In this document: positions 48,448 to 59,055 of the stretch, piece by piece | How the letters are laid out: every line of letters begins with the position of its first letter | Numbering within the stretch: the stretch's first letter is position 1 | Assembly (NCBI RefSeq): GCF_002077155.1 | Contig: NZ_CP015027.1 | Coordinates: 1,900,501-1,964,500, forward strand | DNA from: Sporosarcina sp. P33 | GTDB lineage: Bacteria > Bacillota > Bacilli > Bacillales_A > Planococcaceae | Reading direction: 5' to 3' | Length of the DNA stretch: 64,000 nt | The notes under the pieces: model-generated | Database searches by the model: none | What the model was told of the DNA's origin: nothing | Seen by the model: the letters and a program-made list of their open reading frames with translations, nothing else | Program-made: the position numbers and the translations under genes

Positions 48448-48513
48448 CGTCGAAATGTTTTGTGAATACCCCGCCACAAACAGACAAAATTTCTCGCAGA
48501 TGGCATGTATAGT
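48448..48513 (+). promoter_or_regulatory. Putative Spo0A-dependent promoter of spoIIE
   Basis: CAGACA (48481-48486)-N21-TATAGT (48508-48513): the long spacer is the known oddity of Spo0A-activated sigma-A promoters such as spoIIE and spoIIG. A near-match 0A box CGTCGAA lies at 48448-48454, around -70. Confidence 0.5.
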
Positions 48514-48544
48514 TTTAGGTAAGAGAACATAGGGGGTATGGGAA

Positions 48545-50944
48545 ATGAAGATGATAGATAATATGGAGCGACCATTTGTACAGATGTTCAGAGCATCATG
48601 GCAAGAGCTGATGAACCGGAAAGTCTACTTGATGACGGCTCTTCTTTTCTTAGTGGGATCATTCTTTCTGTCTCAGGCAGTAGTATTCGATATGGCAGTG
48701 CCGTTCTTCTTGCCGATCTGGGCCTTGGCGAGTATGCGCTATCGCAAGCATATGATTTTCGTGTTCATAGGAGGAATGGCCGGCAGTGCGTTTCTCGGGA
48801 TCGGACAAGCAGTCATCCATCTGGCCCAATTGCTGTTGTTCCACGCAATCATTAAGATCCCTAAGGTGAAGAGATCCATTCCGATCGCTGTGGCAGGAGC
48901 GATGATTATTCCTCAGCTGACTTGGCAGCTCATTAAATACAGTGACGGAATGATGCCGCTGGCGGTTCAGCTGTCGATTGGACTGGAAGCGCTGTTAGCT
49001 TTATTCATGACAATTTTTATGTTACTGGCCTTTCCTTCTATAGAACGTTTGCTGTACGGTCCGTGGAATCCCGAACAAATCAGTGCCATGTGTATCGTCG
49101 GAGCGCTGGCAGCAACAGGTATGGGCGGTTTTCAGATTGGCACAGTATCGGTAGCCGGGGTCTTTCTGTTTCTTGCGATATATGTAGCCGCTGTAGTGGG
49201 GGGTGTTCCGTTTGCCACGACAGTCGGGATGATTATCGCATTAATTATAGGAGTGTCCGAACTTTCATTCACCGGCATGATGGCGCTTTATGGTATGACC
49301 GGACTGCTCGCAGGCTCGCTGAAGCGGTTTGGAAAAATCGGTATTGTGACGGGCAGCTTATTTGTTTCGCTATTTTTCCTTCTATATGATGCCACGCTGC
49401 CGCTCGATACCGTTCACTTTTCAACCGTTGGCGCGGCGGCCTTGCTGTTTGTGCTGATTCCGTCACGGAAATTAAGCCAAATACGGCAAATATTCCTGCC
49501 GAAACAGGAAGGTATATCAGAGAAGCGTCAACAATGGCTAGCGGATAAGCTGGATGGACAGCTTGAGGAATTTCAGCAGTTCGCTCATTTTATGTCAACG
49601 CTCGTCAACGACCGCTTGTCTCCGGAAGATGAGATGACCGCAACGAGTCAAATACCGTCCATTTGCCAGTCATGTTTCCGTTACCGGAAGTGCTGGGAAA
49701 GTGAAGAGGATGGCATGGAACCGCTGATTGATGAATGGGAAACCACTTATTCCGCCACGAAAAAAGCGGCGCGGGTGCGTGTTGAGCAAAAAATGAAGTA
49801 TAAATGTCTGCGTTTTAAAGGATTGCTTAATGAATTAGAGGAGCGAGGGGCTAATAAGTTATTAATGGGGCAGCTGCAGCACGGCCGTAAGATGCTGGCA
49901 TTGCAGTTGCGCGATATGAGCACGCATATTGAGAAAGTAATGCGTGAAGTGAAAGAAGATCTGACAACGTACAAGCTGGCGGAAGAAGAGCTGGCGAACC
50001 GCCTGCATGCACAGGCGATAGAGTTTTTCCAAATAGATATTCTGTCGGAGGAACGCGGGGCCTGCCGGATTGTTATTTCTGTGCCCGAGAAAAAGGCGGA
50101 CTTTGAAGCAGAAACGACGGTTGGCGAGTATTTATTATTGCCTATATTAGAGCAGATGTATGATGAACCGATGTATATTTCAAAATCAAGCTATCAGCCG
50201 TTTCCGTTTCCGCATGTGCAGCTGACATTCAGCTCAGCCGTCCGTTTTTCGTTGGATTACGATATTGTCACAACAGCGGGCAAAGGTTCATTCCACGGCG
50301 GGGATGCCTATGAATTATTTAAGATTCACGACGGACTGTCCGCAGTTCTGTTATCTGACGGAATGGGTTCAGACATCAATGCGTACCATGAAAGCCGTAA
50401 AGTGATCCGGCTGATGCGAGAGTGTCTGGGACAGAAAATGGATCCTGAAACAGCGATTCATACATTGCATTATATGATGGCGCTGAATGGATTGGATGAT
50501 ATGTATGCCACGCTTGATCTGGCATTGATCGATTTGCAGGAAGGCCGGCTGTGGTCATGGAAGGCAGGTTCGATGAGTACGTATATAAAGAGAAGCGATG
50601 AGTGCATACGGCTGGACAGTAAGACAGTGCCGTTTGGTTTCTTGCCTTCATTCTCAATAGAAGCAAAAAATGAAAAGCTGAAATCCGGTGATATCGTGGT
50701 AATGATGACCGATGGTATATTTAATGGAGATATTCCGCTTGATATCCAGGAAGACGTAATGAATCAGACGATAGAACGTTTTAAAGAGATGGATTGCCGT
50801 ACGATTGCCGACCAGGTGATGATGGAAATGGAGCGCGTATTTGAATCGGTGGAAGATGACCGTACAATACTCGTGATGAAGGTCGGCCATATCGTGCCAA
50901 GTTGGTCAAAAGCCAATAAGCAACCCCGAATCATTTCTAGCTAA
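48545..50944 (+). CDS. spoIIE: Stage II sporulation protein E
   Basis: A 799-residue membrane phosphatase. About ten transmembrane helices fill residues 25-320; a central regulatory/oligomerisation region with four conserved cysteines (CQSCFRYRKCWE, about 377-388) follows; the C-terminal PP2C domain starts near 590 (LLSDGMGSDINAYHESRKV around 600; MMTDGIF later). SpoIIE dephosphorylates SpoIIAA to activate sigma-F and joins the polar septum. Ribosome site AGGGGGTATGGGAA. In B. subtilis yabS and yabT follow; here tilS does. Confidence 0.96.
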   Translation: MKMIDNMERPFVQMFRASWQELMNRKVYLMTALLFLVGSFFLSQAVVFDMAVPFFLPIWALASMRYRKHMIFVFIGGMAGSAFLGIGQAVIHLAQLLLFHAIIKIPKVKRSIPIAVAGAMIIPQLTWQLIKYSDGMMPLAVQLSIGLEALLALFMTIFMLLAFPSIERLLYGPWNPEQISAMCIVGALAATGMGGFQIGTVSVAGVFLFLAIYVAAVVGGVPFATTVGMIIALIIGVSELSFTGMMALYGMTGLLAGSLKRFGKIGIVTGSLFVSLFFLLYDATLPLDTVHFSTVGAAALLFVLIPSRKLSQIRQIFLPKQEGISEKRQQWLADKLDGQLEEFQQFAHFMSTLVNDRLSPEDEMTATSQIPSICQSCFRYRKCWESEEDGMEPLIDEWETTYSATKKAARVRVEQKMKYKCLRFKGLLNELEERGANKLLMGQLQHGRKMLALQLRDMSTHIEKVMREVKEDLTTYKLAEEELANRLHAQAIEFFQIDILSEERGACRIVISVPEKKADFEAETTVGEYLLLPILEQMYDEPMYISKSSYQPFPFPHVQLTFSSAVRFSLDYDIVTTAGKGSFHGGDAYELFKIHDGLSAVLLSDGMGSDINAYHESRKVIRLMRECLGQKMDPETAIHTLHYMMALNGLDDMYATLDLALIDLQEGRLWSWKAGSMSTYIKRSDECIRLDSKTVPFGFLPSFSIEAKNEKLKSGDIVVMMTDGIFNGDIPLDIQEDVMNQTIERFKEMDCRTIADQVMMEMERVFESVEDDRTILVMKVGHIVPSWSKANKQPRIISS

Positions 50945-50978
50945 AGAATGATAGAATAGAGAGAGGGGGAGATGGGTC

Positions 50979-52388
50979 ATGAAGAGTTTGCAGCAAAAGG
51001 TATTGAAGTTCATTGAAAAGCAAACGCTGATTCCTCCCGGCTCTCGTGTATTGGTTGCCTGTTCGGGCGGTGTGGATTCCATTGCACTGCTTCACTTTCT
51101 TGCAGCGCATCGGCAATTGCTGGCTATTGAAGTAGGTGCCATCCACGTAGATCATATGCTGCGCGGGGCCGAGTCAGCTGAAGATGCGTTTGTGGTGGAG
51201 CGGCTGTGCGAGGAATTCGGGCTGCCTTTTTACTCTGAACAAGTGCCGATTCCCGCTCTGCTGAAGAATCAGGGCGGCAATATGCAGCAGCTTTGCAGGC
51301 AGCAGCGTTATGCATGTTTTGAACAGACGATGTCACGGGACCAGTTCACCGTCCTTGCCACTGCGCATCACGCGGACGATCAATTGGAGACGGTGCTGAT
51401 TCAGTTAAGTAAAGGACAGTCAGTAAACGGTATGCCGATACGGCGTGAATTTCATTCGGGCGAAGTGGTCCGTCCCTTCCTTCCATTGGAAAAGAGCGAG
51501 CTGTACGAGTATGCGTCACATTACAGGCTGCCATTCAGGGAAGATCCGAGCAATGAACGGGATGACTATTTACGCAATCGTCTCCGTCATCGCGTCGTGC
51601 CCGTACTGTCTGACGAAAACCCGTCCGTTGCGGTCAATACGGTCCGCCAGACGGAGCAGCGCCAGGCGGATGAAAGGTTTCTGAATGAACTTGCCGGGCA
51701 ACATTGGCAATCGATAGTCACGTATACTGATGAACAGCTTCCCTCATTTCAGCGGGAGGCATTTCTTACTATTCCCCACGCTTTACAAAAGCGCGTGATT
51801 CAACTACTATTAAACTGTCTTACTGACCGGATGGCAGTGAACGCTGAACGCCGTTCTGCATTGGTGGAAGAACTGTTACAGCATATCGAGAACTCGGCCG
51901 GGAATGTTACAATTGATTTGGCATATGGCTATCGGTTTGTCAGGGAATATGATAAACTGCTAGTTACAAAAAAGGATATAGATACAGCGTCTCTTCATCC
52001 AAAAGTACTTGAAAAAGGTATTTGGCATACGTGGGGATCTATTCATTTTTACTGGCATCACGCCAATGCACATGCAACCGGACACTTTTTACCTTCAGAT
52101 GAAATTAGGTATTTTCAATTACCCGATTCCGAACTGCCGCTGACCGTGCGGCTGCCGGCTGCGGGTGACAGACTTCAGCTTAAGGGCATGTCTCAGCCGA
52201 AACGTGTGAATCGGTTATTTATTGATGAAAAAGTGGGTATCATGCAAAGGAATCAACAGCCGGTCATTACAACAGCGGGTGGTACCGTATGTGCTGTGCC
52301 TGGTGTGCGGTATGGTGAAATGTTTTCATGCAGCCAACTGGAAGGCGATTCATACATATGGATTACGCGAGAAGGCGAAAGCAGATAA
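50979..52388 (+). CDS. tilS: tRNA(Ile)-lysidine synthase
   Basis: A 469-residue N-type ATP pyrophosphatase that turns C34 of tRNA-Ile2(CAU) into lysidine. PP-loop [15 protein letters not shown] (SGGVDS about 29-34), [28 protein letters not shown] and the [16 protein letters not shown] box are intact, with the TilS C-terminal domains after about 230. GAGGGGGAG precedes ATG. Adjacent to hpt as in all Bacillales. Confidence 0.96.
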   Translation: MKSLQQKVLKFIEKQTLIPPGSRVLVACSGGVDSIALLHFLAAHRQLLAIEVGAIHVDHMLRGAESAEDAFVVERLCEEFGLPFYSEQVPIPALLKNQGGNMQQLCRQQRYACFEQTMSRDQFTVLATAHHADDQLETVLIQLSKGQSVNGMPIRREFHSGEVVRPFLPLEKSELYEYASHYRLPFREDPSNERDDYLRNRLRHRVVPVLSDENPSVAVNTVRQTEQRQADERFLNELAGQHWQSIVTYTDEQLPSFQREAFLTIPHALQKRVIQLLLNCLTDRMAVNAERRSALVEELLQHIENSAGNVTIDLAYGYRFVREYDKLLVTKKDIDTASLHPKVLEKGIWHTWGSIHFYWHHANAHATGHFLPSDEIRYFQLPDSELPLTVRLPAAGDRLQLKGMSQPKRVNRLFIDEKVGIMQRNQQPVITTAGGTVCAVPGVRYGEMFSCSQLEGDSYIWITREGESR

Positions 52389-52407
52389 TATGGAGGAGGA
52401 CGGGCCG

Positions 52408-52950
52408 ATGATCACGCAAGATATCGAGCAAGTTTTAATAACGGAAGAGCAGCTTCAGGAAAAAGTTCTTGAGCTGGGAGCTACACTAACAGAAGAGTAC
52501 CGCGATAAGTTTCCTTTGGCGGTTGGCGTATTAAAAGGGGCACTTCCATTCATGAGTGACCTTATTAAGCGCATCGATACGTATATTGAATTAGATTTTA
52601 TGGATGTTTCGAGCTATGGCAATGCAACAGTTTCTTCAGGTGAAGTCAAGATTGTAAAAGATTTGAACACCAGTATAGAAGGACGCGATGTGCTGATTAT
52701 TGAAGATATTATTGACAGCGGAAAAACGTTGAATTACTTAGTGGAGCTGTTTAAATACAGAAAGGCCAACTCCATTAAAATTGTTACATTGCTTGATAAG
52801 CCGACTGGACGCAAAGTGGATTTGAAAGCAGACTATGTAGGCTTTGACGTACCGGACGCATTTGTGGTTGGTTATGGACTGGATTACGCAGAAAAGTATC
52901 GAAACCTGCCGTATATCGGTGTGTTGAAAAAAGAGATTTATTCTTTTTAA
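52408..52950 (+). CDS. hpt: Hypoxanthine phosphoribosyltransferase
   Basis: A 180-residue purine-salvage enzyme joining PRPP to hypoxanthine or guanine. Start ATG 52408 with GGAGGAGGA at 7 bases; the longer upstream frame overlaps tilS and is rejected. [13 protein letters not shown]-type PRPP loop reads [17 protein letters not shown] (about 95-111); [22 protein letters not shown] is the C-terminal signature. In B. subtilis its product moonlights with TilS in ftsH control. Confidence 0.97.
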   Translation: MITQDIEQVLITEEQLQEKVLELGATLTEEYRDKFPLAVGVLKGALPFMSDLIKRIDTYIELDFMDVSSYGNATVSSGEVKIVKDLNTSIEGRDVLIIEDIIDSGKTLNYLVELFKYRKANSIKIVTLLDKPTGRKVDLKADYVGFDVPDAFVVGYGLDYAEKYRNLPYIGVLKKEIYSF

Positions 52951-53010
52951 CATTTTTTGACGGGCCGTTTATCAAACCGGCGAAAAGCCTTTTTCCTTAA
53001 GGCATTTTCA

Positions 53011-53040
53011 TTGTAGAGATCTCTTGCTTTATGTTAAAAT
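53011..53040 (+). promoter_or_regulatory. Possible promoter of ftsH
   Basis: TTGTAG with TAAAAT at 18-base spacing, about 50 bases before the ATG. Moderate match only. Confidence 0.4.
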
Positions 53041-53092
53041 TTACAATAGTTTTCTGTTTAGTTTTGTGTTGAATGAGATGAGGAGGCTTGGG

Positions 53093-55132
53093 ATGAATCG
53101 AATACTTCGATACTTTCTTTTATATGGATTGATTTTCCTCGCGATCATGGGGATTTTCAGTTCGCTTAACAATCCAAATCCGAAGATGAAACCGATTCGG
53201 TATGACGAATTCGTCACGGCGCTGGAACAGGGAAAAGTCGAAAATGCAACTTTTCAGCCGTTACAGCTCGTGTATGAAGTAAAAGGTGAAATGGCCGGCT
53301 ACGAAAAGGGAGAAACTTTCGTAACGAACATTCCTACAAATGATATGGACAGTATTGGTGAAGTTGTTAAAACGACTAAAACTGAGATTGAAATCCTGCC
53401 GCCGAAAGAAACTAGCGCATGGGTATCGTTCTTTACAGGCCTTGTACCATTCATTATTATTATTATCCTTTTCTTCTTCTTACTGAACCAATCACAAGGC
53501 GGCGGTGGCGGCAAAGTGATGAACTTCGGGAAAAGTAAAGCGAAACTGCAATCCGATGATCGGAAGAAAGTACGTTTCAATGATGTTGCTGGTGCAGATG
53601 AAGAAAAAGCTGAGCTTGAAGAAGTCGTGGATTTCTTGAAAGATGCCAGCAAATTTGTGGAGTTAGGCGCGAGAATTCCTAAAGGGATCTTGCTCGTAGG
53701 ACCGCCTGGTACAGGTAAGACATTACTTGCGCGTGCGGTCGCAGGTGAATCAGGAGTGCCGTTCTTCTCGATTTCAGGTTCTGATTTCGTGGAGATGTTC
53801 GTAGGTGTCGGTGCTTCCCGAGTGCGTGATTTATTTGAGAACGCCAAGAAGAATTCACCATGTATTATCTTTATTGATGAAATTGATGCAGTTGGACGTC
53901 AGCGTGGAGCCGGCTTAGGCGGCGGTCACGATGAGCGTGAGCAAACATTGAACCAATTGCTGGTTGAAATGGATGGGTTTGAAGGAAACGAAGGGATCAT
54001 TATCGTTGCTGCAACAAACCGTCCGGATATTTTGGACCCTGCACTTCTTCGTCCGGGGCGTTTCGACCGTCAAATCACGGTTGGCCGTCCAGACGTAAAA
54101 GGAAGAGAAGCGGTGTTGAAGGTTCACGCGCGCAACAAGCCGCTTGACGATACAGTCGATATGAAAGCTCTTGCTCAACGCACTCCGGGATTCTCTGGTG
54201 CGGATCTTGAGAACTTGTTGAACGAAGCAGCTCTTGTGGCGGCAAGAAGAAATAAAGCTAAAATTGATATGTCCGATATTGATGAAGCAACGGATCGCGT
54301 AATCGCGGGACCTGCGAAAACCAATCGTGTCATTTCGCAAAAAGAACGAAACATCGTTGCATTCCACGAAGCGGGTCACGTGGTTGTGGGCTTAATGCTC
54401 GATGATGCAGAAATCGTCCATAAAGTGACTATTGTTCCCCGCGGGCAGGCCGGCGGTTATGCTGTCATGCTTCCAAAAGAGGACCGTTACTTTATGACAA
54501 AACCTGAATTGCTCGATAAAATTGCGTGTCTTTTAGGCGGACGTGTATCAGAGGAGATTGTGCTTGGTGAAGTATCAACCGGGGCACATAATGACTTCCA
54601 GCGCGCTACTGGCATTGCGCGTTCGATGGTAACAGAATACGGAATGAGCGATAAGATCGGCCCGATGCAGTTCGGACAGACGCAAGGGAATCAGGTATTC
54701 CTTGGACGTGATTTCAACTCAGACCAGAACTATTCTGAAGCAATTGCATACGAGATTGACTCTGAAATGCAGAAAATTATTAAAGAACAATATGAACGTA
54801 CAAGAAAGATTTTGACTGAAAACCGAGAATTGCTTAATCTGATTGCAACGACTTTATTAGAAGTCGAAACGCTGGATGCGGAACAAATCAATCACCTGAA
54901 AAATCACGGTGTCTTACCGGATAGACCTTACGAAAACGGTAACGGCAATGACGATAAGAATGCAGCGCCATCCACTGCGGATACTGCAACTGTTGAAACG
55001 CCGGATACAAAGCCGGGTGCAACTCCGGACGTAACGGGTGCACCGAGTGATCCGTCTACAGGAGACTTGCCGCGTGAAGGTGGAGCCACTGACAAAACGC
55101 TTCCGCCGATTGATGAAGAACGCAGAGACTAA
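53093..55132 (+). CDS. ftsH: ATP-dependent zinc metalloprotease FtsH
   Basis: A 679-residue membrane AAA+ protease. Transmembrane helices at about 6-25 and 113-132 flank a small extracellular domain. Walker A GPPGTGKT (about 203-210), Walker [10 protein letters not shown] (about 261-269), second region of homology with arginine fingers, and HEAGH zinc site (about 424-428) are all intact. A hydrophilic C-terminal tail of about 70 residues after [11 protein letters not shown] is rich in Pro, Thr and Asp and longer than in many homologues. FtsH degrades membrane and regulatory proteins and affects sporulation. ATG with GAGGAGG. Confidence 0.97.
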   Translation: MNRILRYFLLYGLIFLAIMGIFSSLNNPNPKMKPIRYDEFVTALEQGKVENATFQPLQLVYEVKGEMAGYEKGETFVTNIPTNDMDSIGEVVKTTKTEIEILPPKETSAWVSFFTGLVPFIIIIILFFFLLNQSQGGGGGKVMNFGKSKAKLQSDDRKKVRFNDVAGADEEKAELEEVVDFLKDASKFVELGARIPKGILLVGPPGTGKTLLARAVAGESGVPFFSISGSDFVEMFVGVGASRVRDLFENAKKNSPCIIFIDEIDAVGRQRGAGLGGGHDEREQTLNQLLVEMDGFEGNEGIIIVAATNRPDILDPALLRPGRFDRQITVGRPDVKGREAVLKVHARNKPLDDTVDMKALAQRTPGFSGADLENLLNEAALVAARRNKAKIDMSDIDEATDRVIAGPAKTNRVISQKERNIVAFHEAGHVVVGLMLDDAEIVHKVTIVPRGQAGGYAVMLPKEDRYFMTKPELLDKIACLLGGRVSEEIVLGEVSTGAHNDFQRATGIARSMVTEYGMSDKIGPMQFGQTQGNQVFLGRDFNSDQNYSEAIAYEIDSEMQKIIKEQYERTRKILTENRELLNLIATTLLEVETLDAEQINHLKNHGVLPDRPYENGNGNDDKNAAPSTADTATVETPDTKPGATPDVTGAPSDPSTGDLPREGGATDKTLPPIDEERRD

Positions 55133-55141
55133 GCGAGCCTG

Positions 55142-55174
55142 CAGCCGACTGTACTTAACAGTCGGCTGTTTTCT
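55142..55174 (+). terminator. Intrinsic terminator after ftsH
   Basis: Stem AGCCGACTGT / ACAGTCGGCT followed by GTTTTC. Confidence 0.85.
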
Positions 55175-55265
55175 ATGAATGGACATCAGTGCACAACCAC
55201 AGTATAATCGTGCAGAATTATGATATGATGTACGGGAAAAGTCAGAGCAAGAGAGGAAAACGACT

Positions 55266-56030
55266 ATGTTATTAGTATTGGATACAGGGAATACCAATAT
55301 CGTGCTGGGTGTATATGAAGGAGATCAACTGAAATACCACTGGCGAATGGAAACTTACCGTCACAAGACGGAAGATGAATATGCGATGCAAGTCAAAGCG
55401 ATGTTCCAGCATGTGGGGATTTCATTTACAGACATTACAGGTATTATTATTTCCTCCGTGGTGCCGCCTGTCATGTTTCCGCTGGAGCAAATGTGTAAAA
55501 AGTACTTCAATCAGAAGCCGCTGGTCGTAGGGCCGGGATTGAAAACCGGATTAAACATTAAATATGAGAACCCGCGTGAAGTCGGTGCGGACCGAATTGT
55601 CAATGCAGTAGCGGCGATCCGCGAATACGGCAGTCCATTGATCATAGTGGATTTCGGAACCGCTACGACGTATTGTTATGTCAATGAACGCGGAGAATAT
55701 ATGGGTGGTTCTATCGCGCCGGGGATTAAGATTTCCATGGAAGCGCTGTTTGACCGTGCGTCCAAACTTCCGCGTGTGCAACTGGACCGCCCTGAATCTG
55801 TAGTGGGAAAAAACACGGTAGCTGCTATGCAGTCGGGTATCGTCTTCGGATACGTCGGACAGGTAGAAGGTATCGTTAACCGTATAAAAGAAGACTGCGA
55901 AGTGGAACCTACAGTTATCGCGACAGGCGGGATGGCAGAATTGATTGCATCGGAAACAAAAGTGATCGATGTCGTCGACAACTTCCTGACCCTGAAGGGA
56001 TTACATCTGATCTATGAAAGAAATTTGTAA
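55266..56030 (+). CDS. coaX: Type III pantothenate kinase
   Basis: A 254-residue ASKHA-fold kinase for the first step of CoA synthesis. [15 protein letters not shown] (phosphate 1), [25 protein letters not shown] (phosphate 2, about 124-136) and [15 protein letters not shown] are the CoaX signatures. AAGAGAGG upstream of ATG. It precedes hslO by 12 bases, so both are cotranscribed. Confidence 0.96.
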   Translation: MLLVLDTGNTNIVLGVYEGDQLKYHWRMETYRHKTEDEYAMQVKAMFQHVGISFTDITGIIISSVVPPVMFPLEQMCKKYFNQKPLVVGPGLKTGLNIKYENPREVGADRIVNAVAAIREYGSPLIIVDFGTATTYCYVNERGEYMGGSIAPGIKISMEALFDRASKLPRVQLDRPESVVGKNTVAAMQSGIVFGYVGQVEGIVNRIKEDCEVEPTVIATGGMAELIASETKVIDVVDNFLTLKGLHLIYERNL

Positions 56031-56042
56031 GGAGTGAATGAA

Positions 56043-56921
56043 ATGACGACAGATTATTTAGTAAAAGCGTTAGCGTTTGACGGCCAAATACGTGCATATG
56101 CCGTGCGTTCTACCGAAACGGCGGGAGAAGTGCAGCGCCGTCACCAAATGTGGCCGACAGCAACTGCTGCTCTTGGGCGTACTATTTCAGCCGCGGTTAT
56201 GATGGGTGCCATGCTCAAAGGTGAAGACAGCATCACGGTAAAGGTACAGGGGAATGGTCCGATTGGTCCAATCATCGTCGATGCCAATGCAAAAGGAGAG
56301 GTTCGCGGCTATGCGACAAATCCGCAAACGCACCTTCCTTTAAATGAACAAGGAAAGCTTGACGTGCGCGGTGCAGTCGGAACTGAAGGGACGCTGTCCA
56401 TAGTGAAGGATCTTGGACTGAAGGATTACTTCACAGGACAGGTGCCGATTATTTCCGGGGAAATTGCAGAAGACTTTACTCAGTATTTGGCAGTATCTGA
56501 ACAAGTGCCGTCCGCGGTTGCGTTGGGTGTGCTGGTTGACCCGGACAATACAGTGAAAGCTTCTGGCGGATTCATTCTGTCAGTAATGCCGGGTGCCACG
56601 GAAGAAACGATTGCGCTTTTGGAGGAAAAGCTGGCGAACATGACGCCAATTTCCACAATGGTGGATCAGGGACTGACGCCTGAAGGAATTCTCGCAGAAG
56701 TGTTAGGGCAGGACAACATAGAGTTCCTCGATAAAACGGATGTGAAGTTCGAATGCGAGTGCTCTAAAGAACGGTTTGCAGAAGCGATTAAAGGGCTTGG
56801 TCGCGAAGAAATTCAAGCCATGATTGACGAAGATCATGGAGCGGAAGCACAGTGTCACTTCTGCCTCGAGACGTATCAATATTCCGAGCAGGAGCTTCGA
56901 GAGTTTCTCTCAGAACTATAA
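56043..56921 (+). CDS. hslO: Redox-regulated chaperone Hsp33
   Basis: A 292-residue redox-switch holdase. ATG 56043 has AAGGAGTG at 8 bases; GTG 56034 overlaps that site. The C-terminal zinc switch CEC...CHFC (about 238-240 and 271-274) is complete, so oxidation should release zinc and unfold the linker to expose substrate-binding surface. In B. subtilis yacD (a PrsA-like foldase) comes next; it is missing here. Confidence 0.96.
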   Translation: MTTDYLVKALAFDGQIRAYAVRSTETAGEVQRRHQMWPTATAALGRTISAAVMMGAMLKGEDSITVKVQGNGPIGPIIVDANAKGEVRGYATNPQTHLPLNEQGKLDVRGAVGTEGTLSIVKDLGLKDYFTGQVPIISGEIAEDFTQYLAVSEQVPSAVALGVLVDPDNTVKASGGFILSVMPGATEETIALLEEKLANMTPISTMVDQGLTPEGILAEVLGQDNIEFLDKTDVKFECECSKERFAEAIKGLGREEIQAMIDEDHGAEAQCHFCLETYQYSEQELREFLSEL

Positions 56922-56928
56922 AAAAGAT

Positions 56929-56966
56929 ACACCCGCTGCCAAAAAGCGTGTTGCGGCAGCGGGTGT
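56929..56966 (-). terminator. Strong hairpin after hslO with T-run on the reverse strand
   Basis: Perfect 12-base stem ACACCCGCTGCC / GGCAGCGGGTGT. On the forward strand ATTCATCATT follows, no T-run; on the reverse strand ATCTTTTTTA follows. No reverse-strand gene is apparent, so its role is unclear. The rest up to the cysK promoter shows nothing recognisable. Confidence 0.5.
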
Positions 56967-57132
56967 ATTCATCATTCCAACCAGTGCGCGGCGAAGTAAG
57001 CGCTGCCAATTCCGATTGAAAGAAATCGTTATGGCATCGTTCGGGTGTCAGATGCATATGAATCTATATTTGGCAGTCTATGAGAAGCCCGCAGCTGGCG
57101 TGCCGATAAATATAACCTTCTGAATTATTTGA

Positions 57133-57161
57133 TTGACAAGAGAAATAGGAGGTAGTAAAAT
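57133..57161 (+). promoter_or_regulatory. Sigma-A promoter of cysK with downstream palindrome
   Basis: TTGACA-N17-TAAAAT. A palindrome AATAC-TAG-GTATT (about 57184-57196) lies just downstream, where a repressor such as CymR could act; that assignment is inference. Confidence 0.75.
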
Positions 57162-57210
57162 AAAGTAAATAAAACATATTAAAATACTAGGTATTAGGAG
57201 CGGATGACAA

Positions 57211-58137
57211 ATGAGCAGAGTGGGAAATTCAGTTATTGATTTAGTGGGTAACACGCCATTAGTAAAGTTAAATCGGTTAACAGGTCCGGAAGATGCAGAC
57301 GTCTATCTGAAATTAGAATTTTTCAATCCGGGTTCAAGCGTCAAAGACCGTATCGCATTGGCAATGATTGAAGCGGCGGAGAAAGACGGTCACTTGAAAG
57401 AAGGCAGCACAATCATCGAACCGACGAGCGGCAACACGGGAATCGGACTGGCGATGGTAGCAGCGGCAAAAGGCTATAAGTCGGTGCTCGTAATGCCCGA
57501 CACTATGAGTCTGGAACGCCGTAATTTACTTCGCGCATACGGAGCAGAACTAGTATTGACTCCGGGTGCTGAAGGAATGAAAGGTGCGATTTCCAAAGCT
57601 GAACAGCTGGCTGAAGAAAACGGCTGGTTCCTGCCGCAGCAGTTCAATAATGAGTCCAATCCTGAAATTCACCGTTTGACCACAGGACCTGAGATCGCCG
57701 ATGCGCTGGATCAGGTAGATGCATTCATTGCGGGAATTGGCACCGGCGGTACGATTACAGGAGCAGGGGAAGTCTTGAAAGAGCGTTTCCCTGGAATCCA
57801 TATAATAGCTGTGGAGCCCGAAGATTCAGCTATTCTGTCAGGCGACAAGCCTGGACCGCATAAAATTCAAGGGATCGGTGCGGGTTTTGTGCCGAAAGTG
57901 CTGAACACTGAAATTTACGATGAAATTATTAAGGTTTCTAATGAAGATGCGTATACCTTTGCGCGCCGTGCAGCCCGAGAAGAAGGAATTCTTGGCGGTG
58001 TATCTTCGGGCGCGGCCATCTCAGCTGCATTGCAGACCGCGAAAAAGCTCGGTAAAGGAAAAACAGTAGTGGCGATTCTGCCGTCCAACGGTGAGCGTTA
58101 CTTGAGTACGCCCCTTTATCAGTTTGACGAGGAGTAA
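57211..58137 (+). CDS. cysK: Cysteine synthase A
   Basis: A 308-residue PLP enzyme making cysteine from O-acetylserine and sulphide. [15 protein letters not shown] carries the PLP lysine (about residue 44), [15 protein letters not shown] the substrate loop, [14 protein letters not shown] the phosphate cup. [19 protein letters not shown] is the usual start. In Firmicutes CysK also partners CymR to sense sulphur. Strong promoter and terminator make it monocistronic. Confidence 0.97.
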   Translation: MSRVGNSVIDLVGNTPLVKLNRLTGPEDADVYLKLEFFNPGSSVKDRIALAMIEAAEKDGHLKEGSTIIEPTSGNTGIGLAMVAAAKGYKSVLVMPDTMSLERRNLLRAYGAELVLTPGAEGMKGAISKAEQLAEENGWFLPQQFNNESNPEIHRLTTGPEIADALDQVDAFIAGIGTGGTITGAGEVLKERFPGIHIIAVEPEDSAILSGDKPGPHKIQGIGAGFVPKVLNTEIYDEIIKVSNEDAYTFARRAAREEGILGGVSSGAAISAALQTAKKLGKGKTVVAILPSNGERYLSTPLYQFDEE

Positions 58138-58229
58138 GACTGTCTGAGCCAACCGAAAAGAGACGTTTTCTTGCACTCAGCCGCAAAAATAGCTGTAAGT
58201 GCAAGGAAGTCACTAATTTGTGCCTTATT

Positions 58230-58280
58230 AAGAAACTGCCGCCTGAAGTCGCGCGTGACTTCAGGCGGCAGTTTCTTTTT
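58230..58280 (+). terminator. Long intrinsic terminator after cysK
   Basis: Perfect 21-base stem (58230-58250 with 58257-58277), loop GCGCGT, running into CTTTTTAAC. Confidence 0.92.
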
Positions 58281-58313
58281 AACTTGGTTGCTGTGCAGTT
58301 GTAATCTTGTAGC

Positions 58314-58342
58314 TTTTATCAGCGGGCTGAATTCTGTATAAT
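58314..58342 (+). promoter_or_regulatory. Possible promoter of the ResA-like gene
   Basis: Perfect TATAAT (58337-58342), 45 bases before the start; the -35 at normal distance (TTTTAT) is poor. Confidence 0.4.
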
Positions 58343-58387
58343 TAAATCGGAACACAATCGTGATACATAGGGTGGAGGAGGCTCACT

Positions 58388-59029
58388 GTGAAAAAGAAGT
58401 GGAGCATAGTCATTTCAGCGTTAATCGTAATCACCATGGTTACGGTCATAATTATTATTAATAAAGAAATTAAGAAAGAAACGAAAGGCATTCCCGGATA
58501 TGAAAGTGCGATGATGGAAGACATGCCGAAGGATGAAGTGGAACGGCTGCCAGAAGATTGGCAGGTCTCTTCGGAAACCGAGAAGCCTGGACTGGCAAAA
58601 GGAGACATTGCACCGGACTTTGAACTGACAACGCTTGCGGGTGATACTGTCAAACTGTCCGATTATCGGGGCAAATCCGTTATGTTGAACTTCTGGGCAT
58701 CGTGGTGTCCGCCGTGCCGCTCAGAAATGCCGCATATGGAAACCTACTATACAGATCATAAAGAGTCTGATGACATGGAAATACTGGCGGTCAACATGAC
58801 GAAAACTGAAAAAAACAAAGAAAAGAGCGCGAAGGAATTCGTAAAAGAGTATGGGTTATCGTTTCCGATTTTATTGGATAAAGACAGTGAAGTCATGAAA
58901 ACCTATCAGATTAAAGTTTATCCGACAACTTATATCATTAATAAAGAGGGAGTTATATCAGATAAATTGACGCTTCCGCTGGATGATAAAATGATTAAAC
59001 AGCTCATAGAAGAAAGCAATGCAGAATGA
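58388..59029 (+). CDS. Membrane-anchored ResA/TlpA-like thiol-disulphide oxidoreductase
   Basis: A 213-residue protein: uncleaved signal anchor (about 5-25), then an extracytoplasmic thioredoxin fold. FWASWCPPCRSEMP has the CPPC active site (about 106-109), and VYPTTYIINKEG the cis-Pro loop. KGDIAPDFELTTLAGDTVKL is the TlpA/ResA start. ResA keeps cytochrome c haem-binding cysteines or spore proteins reduced outside the membrane; StoA is a sporulation relative. Not at the usual resABC site, and absent between cysK and pabB in B. subtilis. GTG start with GGAGGAGG. Confidence 0.9.
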   Translation: MKKKWSIVISALIVITMVTVIIIINKEIKKETKGIPGYESAMMEDMPKDEVERLPEDWQVSSETEKPGLAKGDIAPDFELTTLAGDTVKLSDYRGKSVMLNFWASWCPPCRSEMPHMETYYTDHKESDDMEILAVNMTKTEKNKEKSAKEFVKEYGLSFPILLDKDSEVMKTYQIKVYPTTYIINKEGVISDKLTLPLDDKMIKQLIEESNAE

Positions 59030-59055
59030 ACACTAGAGACGCAGGGGGAACCAGC

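Noticed and set aside
53299-53847. Long open frame on the reverse strand (182 codons) inside ftsH
   Set aside because: Fully antisense to the AAA+ core of ftsH, no ribosome site, low-complexity Ser/Phe/Lys-rich translation typical of shadow frames.
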